From contig NC_079880.1 in the NCBI RefSeq assembly GCF_029227915.1, forward strand, positions 32,979,501 to 33,043,500: a stretch of DNA of 64,000 nt, read 5' to 3'. The position numbers were made by a program, and so were the translations under genes. Below are positions 30,758 through 38,576 of the stretch, piece after piece. Source of the stretch: Hydractinia symbiolongicarpus. Taxonomy: Eukaryota > Cnidaria > Hydrozoa > Anthoathecata > Hydractiniidae. A model generated the notes under the pieces. It did not search any database, was not told the origin of the DNA, and saw only the letters and a program-made list of their open reading frames with translations. Position 1 is the first letter of the stretch. Each line of letters begins with the position of its first letter.

Positions 30758-32041
30758 ATGTCGATTAATCCAATATACGAAGGAGACGACTTTACGCCAG
30801 AACTAGACGAGGATTTCAGTAGGCCTGATGCCAATTTAACGCCCGATCGCCTGGCGACTCTGCAAGATCAGGAACAATCCGGCTCGGCACGAGGCGACCT
30901 CACAAGACAGAGGGAAGAGCTATTAAAATCAAAAGTCGACGATCTTTACGAACACCTTGGTGAGGAGCTAGGGCAGCCAATCGCAAGATTTTATAACGAT
31001 TTTGAGGCACGGGGAAACCAGCTTTTTTTCGATGGCATAGAGATCACGAAAAGGCATGGTGAATTAAGGAGCGTTGCCGAGATAAAGAGGAGGTTAAATC
31101 GCTTGCGAGCCATGGGGTTTACCGACTATACCACACCAAACAAAGGCAGTAAAGCAATGGCTCAGAAAATCCTTAACGAGATTGTTCATGTTGATCGCCT
31201 AGCGGCCCAGCAACAGAAGGCCGATGATATCGAAATGATGCCGCTGCTCGAGAACGTCCTTGATGAAACGGAGAGCCTGATCTAAGAGACTCCTTTTAGC
31301 ACCAGCAAAGCCTTCACAGAGCGTGAAAGAAGAGGGCTCAACTTTGAGCTTCAAACACTAAGGGGTAACCTGAAGCACTTGAAAAGCAAGATGATCTTCT
31401 ATGACAGCGAGATCGCTAAAGCAGAAGCCAAGGTGAAAAGGCTTGAGACGAAGAAAGCTACGCCTGGGGCATCCGAGGAGCAGCTAGCTATCTGGAACGA
31501 AGACACTGCAAAGGCCAGGGAAGATCTAGAACGACTCCAAGATCAAAAGGAAGCAGTACGAGAAGCACACGGTTTACTATCATCTGGCACTCAGAGCCAA
31601 CTGAAAGCAATTAAGGAAACGCTTATGAAAATCACAGAAGGTGATAAATCTCTGGCTGAAAAGCTTAGAATCTTATTCAGGGAGCAAGGGATTACTATAG
31701 CTAGCATCGTGGCGGCTGTTGGTCTACTGGTTTCCACCATCGTACTCGCAGTTACAGGTGGAGGTTCCGCAACAGGCGCAGGAGGAAGTGCCGCAGGGAA
31801 GGGTTTCATACAAAAACAGCTGGAAAGGCTTGGAAAATTTTTGAAATACTTAGCAGGCAAGGCAGGTGCGGCGCTACCAGGGATTATTGGCACGGTTGTC
31901 TCATTGTTTTTCAGAGTGGCTGCGAGAGTTGTCGAATATGTAGCCAAGCATCTATACATGGCGATCGCTGCTGCCGTCGCTTTTGTTGTGGCAAATGTTG
32001 GGAAGAGAGGCAGCGCGGAACATAGTTCCAAACTATCGTAG
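30758..32041 (+). pseudogene. coiled-coil/glycine-rich membrane protein, inner copy (G), split by one in-frame stop
   Basis: Start motif TTCAAATAAATG; diverges from the capsid gene, with 33 bases between the starts. First half (30758-31282) with FYNDFEARGNQLFFDG and two DRLA-type peptides; TAA at 31283-31285. The same frame continues to 32041 with RERRGLNFELQT, coiled coil, ITIASIVAAVGLLVSTIVLA membrane segment, Gly/Ala linker and GAALPGIIGTVVSLFFRVAA. The outer copy has TAG at the equivalent codon. The relatives I recall from other Polintons are single chains. If translated separately, the second half could start at Met 31388. Confidence 0.75.
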
Positions 32042-32043
32042 AT

Positions 32044-32073
32044 GATCTAGTATGTTGACAAACATATTAGATC
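32044..32073. terminator. stem-loop between convergent genes G and X
   Basis: GATCTAGTATGTT and AACATATTAGATC arms with one wobble pair, then a GATCGCCTTGCAGCTCAGCA copy of the dispersed motif. A near-identical unit in opposite orientation lies at 33809-33855. Confidence 0.55.
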
Positions 32074-32106
32074 GCCTTGCAGCTCAGCATGAGCACCTAT
32101 TTTTTA

Positions 32107-32674
32107 AGCCATAGATATGCTAAGATGAGACCTACTCCCGCAGTAACCAAGGTGGCCTTGGTGTCCTCGTGAGGGTTTCCATCTCCTAGTCCGATGTCAG
32201 GCCGTGGCTCGTAGGCATGATAAACTTGGCCCAATTACCATCTACTTGCGGCCACCATCTACCATTTGTCAGCGAGGACATGAGAGCTTTAAACTTGTAT
32301 TGGGCATTGGGGTCGGCACCATATTCACGACAAATCTGGGCATATCCAGATGTAGAGTAAGGGTTCTCGTATTGAGAAAAGCCGTCATCGTATGGCATGG
32401 GTACCTTCATTCTCGCTAGGATACGCCGCATGTGGTAATAGACGTGGAATTTAAAGATACTGTTGATGAGAGGCACGGAGCCATTCAAGTGTTTGGCGGA
32501 TATACCTAGGGCGGTACTAGCGCAATGACAAGAGAAATTAACTTGTATATTCCAGTAGCCAAGGGCTTGACCGGTCCAATTTACACTGACTGGGTCGTTC
32601 AACAGGTTAGTGGGGACTTTTATCGGGTATTTCGTGAACATCGAGAAGGTCACAGGAATGTGCGATTCTGTCAA
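32107..32674 (-). pseudogene. conserved Polinton protein X, inner copy, truncated at the start
   Basis: Open from about 32674 (no ATG at the start) with a frame change near 32195. It then ends HEDTKATLV plus the membrane segment GVGLILAYLWLKK, matching the outer X tail. Middle part includes YYHMRRILARMKVPMPYDDG and REYGADPNAQYKFKAL. The 5' end runs into gene Y at 32665-32674, where both genes lost their N-terminal parts. Not functional as it stands. Confidence 0.6.
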
Positions 32675-33119
32675 CAGTCAAGCACAGGACAAGATTAAGC
32701 TGTTTGTTCTGAAAAATGGACTCTGCAGGCTTAGGGTTAGTGACGGGTATACTGTGGTAATCCATCGACAACTGCAAGAGCTTATGGGGCTACCCTACGA
32801 CCCTGCAAAAAAGTATTTTACCAAAGGCCACTATGACAGCTACTACAAAACTGACGTGTACCAAAGATTAAGACTCGTTTGCCCCCAGCTGGATGAGGAT
32901 TACTGCCTACTGGATGGGAAGAAATCAAAAATTCTTGCTTTACTTCCCATTAAAGAGTTAAACGCATGGGGAGACATGCTTACATGGAGCTTTGACACTC
33001 CAATCTACCTTCCTTTGAAAGGCTTAACAGACAGACTGGAGTTCATGCTGACGGACGAGCATCATCATGAAAAAAATGTTTCGTTCGTCGGAATTACGAT
33101 GCATTTACTCATAGAATAA
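32665..33119 (+). pseudogene. probable minor capsid (penton-like) protein, inner copy (Y), N-terminally truncated
   Basis: Similarity to the outer Y starts abruptly at NSQAQDKIKLFVLKNGL (about 32671) and runs to LIE at the end. The first 80 to 90 residues of the outer protein (ending IEDLASIF) are absent and the frame upstream is antisense to gene X. Kept landmarks are GLPYDPAKKYFTKG, YLPLKGL, LEFMLTDE and ITMHLLIE. The stop TAA is part of GAATAAATG, the start motif of gene Z. Confidence 0.65.
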
Positions 33120-33788
33120 ATGGCTGATACAATGAAGCTTTACCCAACTTTACCGCCAAGTGCGCCTGAGCATGAGCCTGATCGCCTAGCGGCTCAGCAA
33201 GAGCAAGAAAGTCAGGTCTACAGACTAAAAAAGATCGAAGAAATCGAGCAGTACCTGCGGTCTGAGATCAAAGAGAGAGAAAAACTCTACAAAAAGATCA
33301 AGCTTTGGGGGATGAGGCTTCGCTATGCTGATCATGGCATGATTGCTGTTACTATCATCACCTCCGCAGCAGGTATCGCCACGCTTGCAACCGGATTCGG
33401 AGCCCCTATAGCAATTGGTCTTGAAGCCGCGGCTCTTGAAGTGGGTATAGGCCAAGTAGGTTTGAAGAATGCCTCGAAGCGACTAGTGCACAAGGTGCAC
33501 AAACATGAGTGCATCAAACTCCTAGTTGAATCAAAACTAGATACTGTATGCAATAAGATTTCCAGAGCGATCCAAGATGGTATAATTTCAGACGATGAGT
33601 TTACATGGATCATGCAGGAAAAACAGCGCTATATGGTGCTCAAGGAGCAGATTCGACAACGAACGAAAAAAGCTGTGAAATCCATCAACGATAATGAACG
33701 CGCAGAGTTGCTAGCACAAGGCAGGCAAGAAGCTAAAGATGAAATTTTTAAAAAACTGCAATCTGCGCAGTATGCCAGCGCTACTTAG
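33120..33788 (+). CDS. conserved Polinton membrane/coiled-coil protein, inner copy (Z)
   Basis: 222 residues, intact. N-terminal LYPTLPPSAP followed by an inserted DRLAAQQEQ peptide not present in the outer copy, a charged helix (KKIEEIEQYLRSEIKEREK), a hydrophobic segment (IAVTIITSAAGIATLATGFG plus following residues, about 75-110), and a long charged helical tail with SRAIQDGIISDDEFTWIMQE. No known enzyme motif. Immediately follows Y. The family recurs in animal Polintons next to capsid genes; structural or membrane role inferred. Confidence 0.75.
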   Translation: MADTMKLYPTLPPSAPEHEPDRLAAQQEQESQVYRLKKIEEIEQYLRSEIKEREKLYKKIKLWGMRLRYADHGMIAVTIITSAAGIATLATGFGAPIAIGLEAAALEVGIGQVGLKNASKRLVHKVHKHECIKLLVESKLDTVCNKISRAIQDGIISDDEFTWIMQEKQRYMVLKEQIRQRTKKAVKSINDNERAELLAQGRQEAKDEIFKKLQSAQYASAT

Positions 33789-33825
33789 AGTCCCCACCCG
33801 CCTACAGAGTGCTGAGCCGATAGGC

Positions 33826-33855
33826 GATCTAATATGTTGGTCAACATACTAGATT
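33826..33855. terminator. stem-loop between convergent genes Z and SAP-like
   Basis: GATCTAATATGTTG and CAACATACTAGATT arms with loop GT; overlaps the SAP-like stop. Preceded by the dispersed motif in reverse (33809-33829). Confidence 0.55.
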
Positions 33856-34106
33856 ACTTCTCCCGTATCTTGATCTATGAGCAAGTCGCCATCATGTACG
33901 ACACGTCGCTGGGCGAGATCCCTCAAATATTGTTCAAGATTTTTCTCCCATGCAATTTTAACACAAGGCTCGCAGTACGGTCCGTTCGTTTGTGTCGACG
34001 CATCCTTATACTTGACGTTGCATATGGCTTCAACAAGGTCTATTCGCTTCAACGTGGAGTACCCTTTGAGACCTAAGGCCTTAGCTTCCTGTCGCAGTTT
34101 GTCCAT
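33849..34106 (-). CDS. SAP/Rho-N-like small DNA-binding protein, inner copy
   Basis: 85 residues from ATG 34106; longer frames upstream start with non-ATG codons inside a stem-loop. N-terminal LRQEAKALGLKGYSTLKRID has the two-helix SAP/Rho-N pattern. It is followed by a CEPC pair, a KNLEQYLRDLAQRR helix and the end DQDTGEVI. The outer homologue is broken. Such proteins usually bind DNA or RNA; here it could condense or tether the element's genome (inference). Confidence 0.7.
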   Translation of the reverse strand: MDKLRQEAKALGLKGYSTLKRIDLVEAICNVKYKDASTQTNGPYCEPCVKIAWEKNLEQYLRDLAQRRVVHDGDLLIDQDTGEVI

Positions 34107-34144
34107 TTGTTTATGTAGCTGAGCACAACCAGGCTTTTCGTTAT

Positions 34145-34170
34145 TTTTGTGACTGTCTCCAGTCACAAAA
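34145..34170 (-). terminator. gene-end stem-loop after OB-like gene
   Basis: Perfect 11-base arms TTTTGTGACTG and CAGTCACAAAA with loop TCTC, 28 bases beyond the OB-like gene stop. Confidence 0.65.
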
Positions 34171-34197
34171 GATTACTTTTTAGTCTCTTTAGTCTCT

Positions 34198-34518
34198 TTA
34201 GTCTTCCACTTCCACAAGGTCGTAATCATAGTAAAATTGACCAGGATTCTTCGTAGATTGTTTCTTTCCCAGTCATTTGATGAACATCTGACCTGTTCGA
34301 CCTATCAAAGCTTCTCTCAGTACACTCGTTGCCCATGCTCGAATTCGTTCACCATCGCAATCGATCAGGGCGATGACAGTTGCATCACCTTTTTGGGTCT
34401 TGATCTCTTCAACATACTCAATTTTGAATATGATTCCAGTGGGAACATCACGCCACTTCTTAATACTCTCGTGTTCTGATTTCAAGGCATCAAATTGTTC
34501 TGCAGATAGGAAAGGCAT
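34198..34518 (-). pseudogene. small OB-fold-like protein, one in-frame TGA
   Basis: 106 codons from ATG 34518 (start motif TATAATAAAGAGATG). Sequence pattern PTGIIFKIEYVEEI, ATVIALIDCDGERIRAW, LGKKQSTKNPGQFYYDYDL looks like a single OB-fold domain of a single-stranded-DNA-binding protein. TGA at 34273-34275 divides the last quarter (after GQMFIK), most simply a TGG-to-TGA change. No homologue in the outer Polinton, where an unrelated acidic-tailed gene takes the slot. Confidence 0.6.
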
Positions 34519-34568
34519 CTCTTTATTATAGATTTTTTAAACCCCAACCAGGATCAAAATACTGGACA

Positions 34569-35693
34569 TTACTTCCATAATTTAGATATATTGCGCTTTT
34601 CTTCATCATCTACACACCAATTCCAATATCGATCCGGATGCCACGCCACTGGCATTACCTCATTCCATATTTTTGCATAAAAATTACGCTTGTGATGATG
34701 TCGCAGCAATTCATCATGAATGACATCAAAACCACGCAGCAATACAACAATATCGAGGTGACTATTTTCAGCTGCAATTTCTAGAGCCCAATCAAATTCT
34801 GTCGCACCCCACTCTTTGCACAGCTTAACAATATCGAGGTGACCATCTTCAGCTGCATTTCGTAGAGCCCTATTAAAGTCTGTCGCATCCCACTCTTTGC
34901 ACAGCTTAACAATATCGAGGTGACCCTTTTCAGCTGCACGTGCCATCGGCCAATCAAATTCTGTCGCACCCCACTCTTTGCACATTTTAACAATCTCTAT
35001 ATAACCGTTGAGAGCTGCATTTCGTAGAGCCCATTCAAAGTCTGTCGCACCCCACTCTTTGCACAGCTTAACAATCTCGAGGTGACTGTTGAGAGCTGCA
35101 CGTGCCATCGACCAATCAAATTCTGTCGCACCCCACTCTTTGCACAGCTTAACAATATCGAGGTGACCCTTTTCAGCTGCACGTACCATCGCCCAATTAA
35201 AGTCTGTCGCACCCCACTCTTTGCACAGCTTAACAATATCTATGTATCCGTTGAGAGCTGCAAGTTTCATGGTCCAATTAAAGTCTGTCGCACCCCACTC
35301 TTTGCACATTTTAACAATATCTATGTAACCGTTGAGAGCTGCATTTCGTAGAGGTAAATTAAAGTCCGTTGTCACCAGTTTGATGTCACGGTGCTTGCGA
35401 ACGTTTTCTATGGTCTTGCCAAAGAAGCTATTATTCCTTAGCTTAAAAATGTCTTTCTCAAAGTCATTTTTAGCTGTATTATCTGTCGTGCCAGATTCTT
35501 TGCACAGCTTAACAATCTCGACTTCATCGTGCAGCGTCGTTCTTCCAGCAATTTGTTCCCTTGCTCTGTTATAATAAGAAGTAACAGTGTCTCGTACACT
35601 CTTCAGGCGATCGGCAAGAGCGTCGCGAGTTGCTGCTACTGGCGCTGAGACAGCGCTATATAATTTACTGATTGCATTTCTGAAGTAATTCAT
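34569..35693 (-). CDS. ankyrin-like repeat protein with TIR-encoded N-terminus, polymerase-B fragment and WHPDR tail
   Basis: 374 residues, open. Residues 1-59 are encoded by the right TIR and identical to the start of the polymerase gene. Residues about 73-109 (35367-35477) read [20 protein letters not shown] then [15 protein letters not shown], which is motif B of another polymerase-B type, not this element's own. Eight 28-residue repeats follow with consensus [25 protein letters not shown], ankyrin-like but shorter than the usual 33. The C-terminal module [20 protein letters not shown] matches the tail of the outer repeat protein (15219). Probably an adaptor or host-interaction protein. 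Starts at the TIR promoter (TTATAATAAAGAGAAATG). Confidence 0.85.
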   Translation of the reverse strand: MNYFRNAISKLYSAVSAPVAATRDALADRLKSVRDTVTSYYNRAREQIAGRTTLHDEVEIVKLCKESGTTDNTAKNDFEKDIFKLRNNSFFGKTIENVRKHRDIKLVTTDFNLPLRNAALNGYIDIVKMCKEWGATDFNWTMKLAALNGYIDIVKLCKEWGATDFNWAMVRAAEKGHLDIVKLCKEWGATEFDWSMARAALNSHLEIVKLCKEWGATDFEWALRNAALNGYIEIVKMCKEWGATEFDWPMARAAEKGHLDIVKLCKEWDATDFNRALRNAAEDGHLDIVKLCKEWGATEFDWALEIAAENSHLDIVVLLRGFDVIHDELLRHHHKRNFYAKIWNEVMPVAWHPDRYWNWCVDDEEKRNISKLWK

Positions 35694-35984
35694 TTCTCTT
35701 TATTATAAGTAGATTCCAACTAACATCGGTCGCAATTTGAGTAGGGAATTTCCCTATTCAAACAGATTTGCGCATGCGCGTTTGTCAGCAGTTTTATCGA
35801 GTGCCGTCATTTTTGATGATGTCAGCGTTTTGTCGAGTGCCGTCATGATGTCACGTGACTTGTGTGAGGCATGATGAAATCTGTGACGTCACAGATTTTT
35901 TAGGGGTCTAAAAGCAGCGTTTTTTAATAGGGGTTTGACCGTCGAAAACCCAAAACCTGATTATATTACCTCCCTACTCTAGCT
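35516..35984 (-). repeat. inner Polinton right TIR (469 bp)
   Basis: Inverted copy of 20490-20958. Holds the same regulatory sites: CRE palindrome 35877-35898, GGGAATTTCCC (kappaB-like in reverse) 35744-35754, GCGCATGCGC near 35771. Gives the ankyrin gene its first 59 codons. Confidence 0.95.
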
Positions 35985-35989
35985 TGTCT

Positions 35990-36044
35990 GGAATGTTTTC
36001 CTCTGATGTAAAGTCATCTCCCTCGTATATTGGATTAATCGGCA
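35990..36044 (-). pseudogene. gene G of outer Polinton, N-terminal fragment cut by inner Polinton
   Basis: ATG 36044 after TTGAATAAATG; 18 codons beginning like the intact inner gene (PINPIYEGDDFT versus SINPIYEGDDFT). The frame is cut by the inner Polinton and resumes at 20484 on the far side, so the insertion knocked out this gene. Confidence 0.85.
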
Positions 36045-36074
36045 TTTATTCAACCTATTAATAAATATCTACGG

Positions 36075-37321
36075 AAACAAACTAAATCCGCATAAGGAAC
36101 TTAAGATCATGCTTGCCATGAAAGGCAAGAAACAGCGTGTCCCCTCAACAATCAACCAGAACGAAGACTTGTACGTTGATGTACCAAACATGGGTCAGAA
36201 TGATGTAATTTTCTCAGGCTCTCTCAAACTCCTCTTTGACCGGGAGCTTACTGGTACCAACACCAAACGCACCATCGTAAGCAACATCGGCAAGGCCCTG
36301 GTGCAGAACCTTCGCATAAGCTTGAACGGTCACGAAGTGCAAAACATCCCGGACTACAACACCCTGGCGGTGTATCGGGATCTGTGGATCCCAAAGTTTG
36401 ACCAAGAGAACAGCCTAATTCTAGAAAGTATCAATCCCAATGATGGTACCATCAGAGCTCTACAAGTCAAAGCCAGCGATCACGTAGGAAATGATAAAGA
36501 AAAAGCGATCGTGGCGGCATATGAAAATACTTTTGCCATCTCTATCGGTAAAATGTTCGAACTCACTAGAGACTTGCCCTTCTATCAAGCAGGGCTATAT
36601 GACAGGCTTCAGTTTGTCATACATTTTGCACCTCACGACCAAGTCATCAAAGATCTGGTACGGCGGTTTCTGGAAGCACGGCAGCCAAGCCTGCTGATGC
36701 TGATTATATAATTACCAATATTGCGGCCGAGTTTGATGAAGTGAAAAACGAGGGGTTTAGCAGTGCTATGATGTCTCAATACAGCCGTCTCACCCTACCC
36801 TATGAGCGTGTACTCCGCAACAAGGTTATAACGATGAAAAAAGCCGATACCAGCTATAATCTCCAGATCGACACTCCTGCCAAGAGCTTGAAGGGCGTTT
36901 TACTACTATTCGTGGATTCCAGCAAGGTCAAAGCTTACTCTGGCGCTAATGAGGTCTTCTACAACCCCAAGATCGAGAAAATCGCAATCACGGTGGAAGG
37001 TGAGCCTAACGAACTGTATAGCCACGCCATGCTCCTGAAAGATCATCCGAGCAAGTCGTTGAACTTTTTGGTAGCCAAGACTCGGAGGTGACCATCGGTC
37101 AGTTCATGACTGAGCACTATGCGCTGTTCATCGGCTTCCGCAGTAGTCCAGATCACAGCTTGCATGGTTCTGACAGACCTTTGCAAAAACTTAGCGATGG
37201 GATCACCTTGCATATGACCAAGAAGGCGGATAGAACTGGGGATATCAAGTGCTACGTGTACTTACTCCAAGATGCGCAGTTAAATGTTCAGGATGGGAGA
37301 TTTCACTCGGTGGAATACTAA
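36075..37321 (+). pseudogene. Polinton major capsid protein, outer copy
   Basis: Double jelly-roll capsid homologue, with full central region (RDLWIPKFDQENSLILESIN onward) that the inner copy has lost. Frame changes near 36657 (after QVIKDL) and 37046 (after LLKDH) split it into three blocks. The start codon expected behind AATAAAT at 36060-36067 is not visible; the first usable Met in frame is near 36109. Conserved ends LPYERVLR, FYNPKIEKIAITVEGEPNEL and LLQDAQLNVQDG confirm the family. Confidence 0.88.
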
Positions 37322-37334
37322 GATGTGGCCAAGG

Positions 37335-37361
37335 GTTGTGTCGGCTGAATGTAGACACAAC
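37335..37361 (+). terminator. gene-end stem-loop after outer capsid gene
   Basis: 8-base arms GTTGTGTC and GACACAAC, 14 bases after the capsid stop. Confidence 0.5.
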
Positions 37362-37375
37362 AACAAGAAAAAAAA

Positions 37376-37860
37376 ATGGAAATGGAAAAAATGCAAGTCA
37401 AAGAAGTCATGTGCTACTGGTGCTCAAAAGTTATAGATCATGACGTTGAAATACGTTGCCCCCTTAGGTATAATCCGCCACAAAAATGTAGAATATACGA
37501 CACCCCCAGGGCAGATTTTCCTGATGGTGGTGGGTGCGCTAAAAAAGTGCTTGCTCGGTGTACTCCATCAACGAGAACATGTGCCGTGATATACAACATA
37601 GCCCACATGATCCCAAGCGTGGTTATTACAACACATATGTCTGGTTCTGTTCCAATAAGTGTTGCTGCGCGTTCATTCTGGATAAAAGGGGCATAATGGT
37701 AGATTTGAATTATCGTTTGTGTTAATGAGAGAATATTACGAAGGCCCCGCATCTCCGCATTGAGATAGATTAAGAGCATTTGGAGGACCATTGACAAGGG
37801 AAGAGTGGGAGAGTAAATCCATTTTCGAGGACGAGGCTATTCGTACGCGTACCTTTATAT
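37376..37860 (+). pseudogene. VLTF2-like FCS/MYM zinc-finger protein remnant
   Basis: Blocks in two or three frames: CYWCSK and EIRCPLRY (about 37410-37470), YNTYVWFCSNKCCCAFILDK (about 37635-37693), then LRAFGGPLTREEWES (about 37760-37810) after a stop. The order Cys pair, CPxxY, YxxxWFCSxxC, and FGGxLTxEEW matches the late transcription factor 2-like zinc-finger proteins of large DNA viruses and some Polintons (from memory). It is broken by frame changes near 37550 and 37700 and a TGA near 37755. Absent from the inner Polinton. Confidence 0.55.
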
Positions 37861-37879
37861 ATCATCCACCCCACATGCA

Positions 37880-38136
37880 GCGGCTGGCGGCTGATCATTG
37901 TGTTCAGGTTCAGTAGCATAGCCATACAGCGCCGCGCTTTTGTGATGTTTTTCGGGGCATGACATGGGAGAATTATGGAGAGTGTCATATTGACCACAAC
38001 ATCCCACTACAATATCAAGAAGATGGTAATGCTCCAACGCTTGATGAAGTAGCGAGATGGTTACACTACACCAATACTCAACCTATGTGGGCGAGTGAGA
38101 ACATGTCTAAAGGCAACCGCTTCATCACAGAATAAA
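37880..38136 (+). pseudogene. HNH endonuclease remnant
   Basis: The last part is open and reads MTWENYGECHIDHNIPLQYQ (about 37961-38020), then WLHYTNTQPMWASENMSKGN and a stop at 38134-38136. This is the HNH-type pattern 'WENYG, HIDH, TNxQPxWAxENxSKGN' of phage and large-virus endonucleases. The N-terminal half is unreadable. No counterpart in the inner element. Confidence 0.65.
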
Positions 38137-38137
38137 C

Positions 38138-38526
38138 ATGGCAACAATCGGTTTTCTCGTAGCAGGCGCTGCTATAAATGCATTAGCGTTCAGCGGATCA
38201 AATTTTCTATTCAGCAAACTCGACGGCCATAGCGACGAAGAGCGCAAACGACACGATAAAGCTATCGAACAATTACAAGAAGCTCAAGCAGCTTGGGTAC
38301 GTGACAGACAGACAAAGATCGACTGGTGCAATCAGCAAGGAGAGCTTAAGCGTCAAGCTGGCGAAAGCTTTATGAAAGTATGCGAGACTACTATATCACG
38401 ACGATCGAAAAAGTTCCAAAACTCTCCGAATACTATATACCCTCGAAGCAACAACAAGACGGCGAGCTCACGTTCATCGTAGGATCCTTGGCACTTCTAG
38501 GTTTCGCAGTGTACAAGTATATGTAA
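38138..38526 (+). pseudogene. conserved Polinton protein with membrane segments at both ends, outer copy
   Basis: Start motif AGAATAAACATG. N-terminal membrane segment (IGFLVAGAAINALAFSGSNF), charged region, then a frame change near 38378, after which LSEYYIPSKQQQDGELTF and membrane segment IVGSLALLGFAVYKYM follow to TAA 38526. Homologue of 29613-29215; here the Trp codon is intact but the reading frame is not. Confidence 0.75.
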
Positions 38527-38576
38527 GGAACGTTTTTGACATTTAATAAAAGTCGAAAGCACATGTTGTCACAGCT

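Larger units (their letters stand above)
20490..35984. mobile_element. inner Polinton/Maverick element, complete with both TIRs
   Basis: 15.5 kb, bounded by 469-bp terminal inverted repeats that start AGCTAGAGTAGGGAGG. The flanks TCGTCT (20484-20489) and TTGTCT (35984-35989, sharing one base with the end) look like the 6-bp target duplication typical of Polintons, with one mismatch; 5 bp is also possible. Plus-strand genes are polymerase B, a membrane protein, Fic, two small membrane proteins and the ATPase. Minus-strand genes are integrase, a membrane protein and capsid. G, Y and Z are plus; X, SAP-like, OB-like and ankyrin are minus. It interrupts gene G of the outer Polinton. I found no adenain-like protease. 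Confidence 0.95.

Noticed and set aside
34273-35574. Plus-strand and alternative-frame repeats over the ankyrin gene
   Set aside because: Periodic shadows of the 84-bp ankyrin-like repeat.
20490-35984. Adenain-like cysteine protease expected in Polintons
   Set aside because: No frame in either Polinton shows a convincing His/Asp/Cys motif set; it may be lost or too diverged to see by eye.
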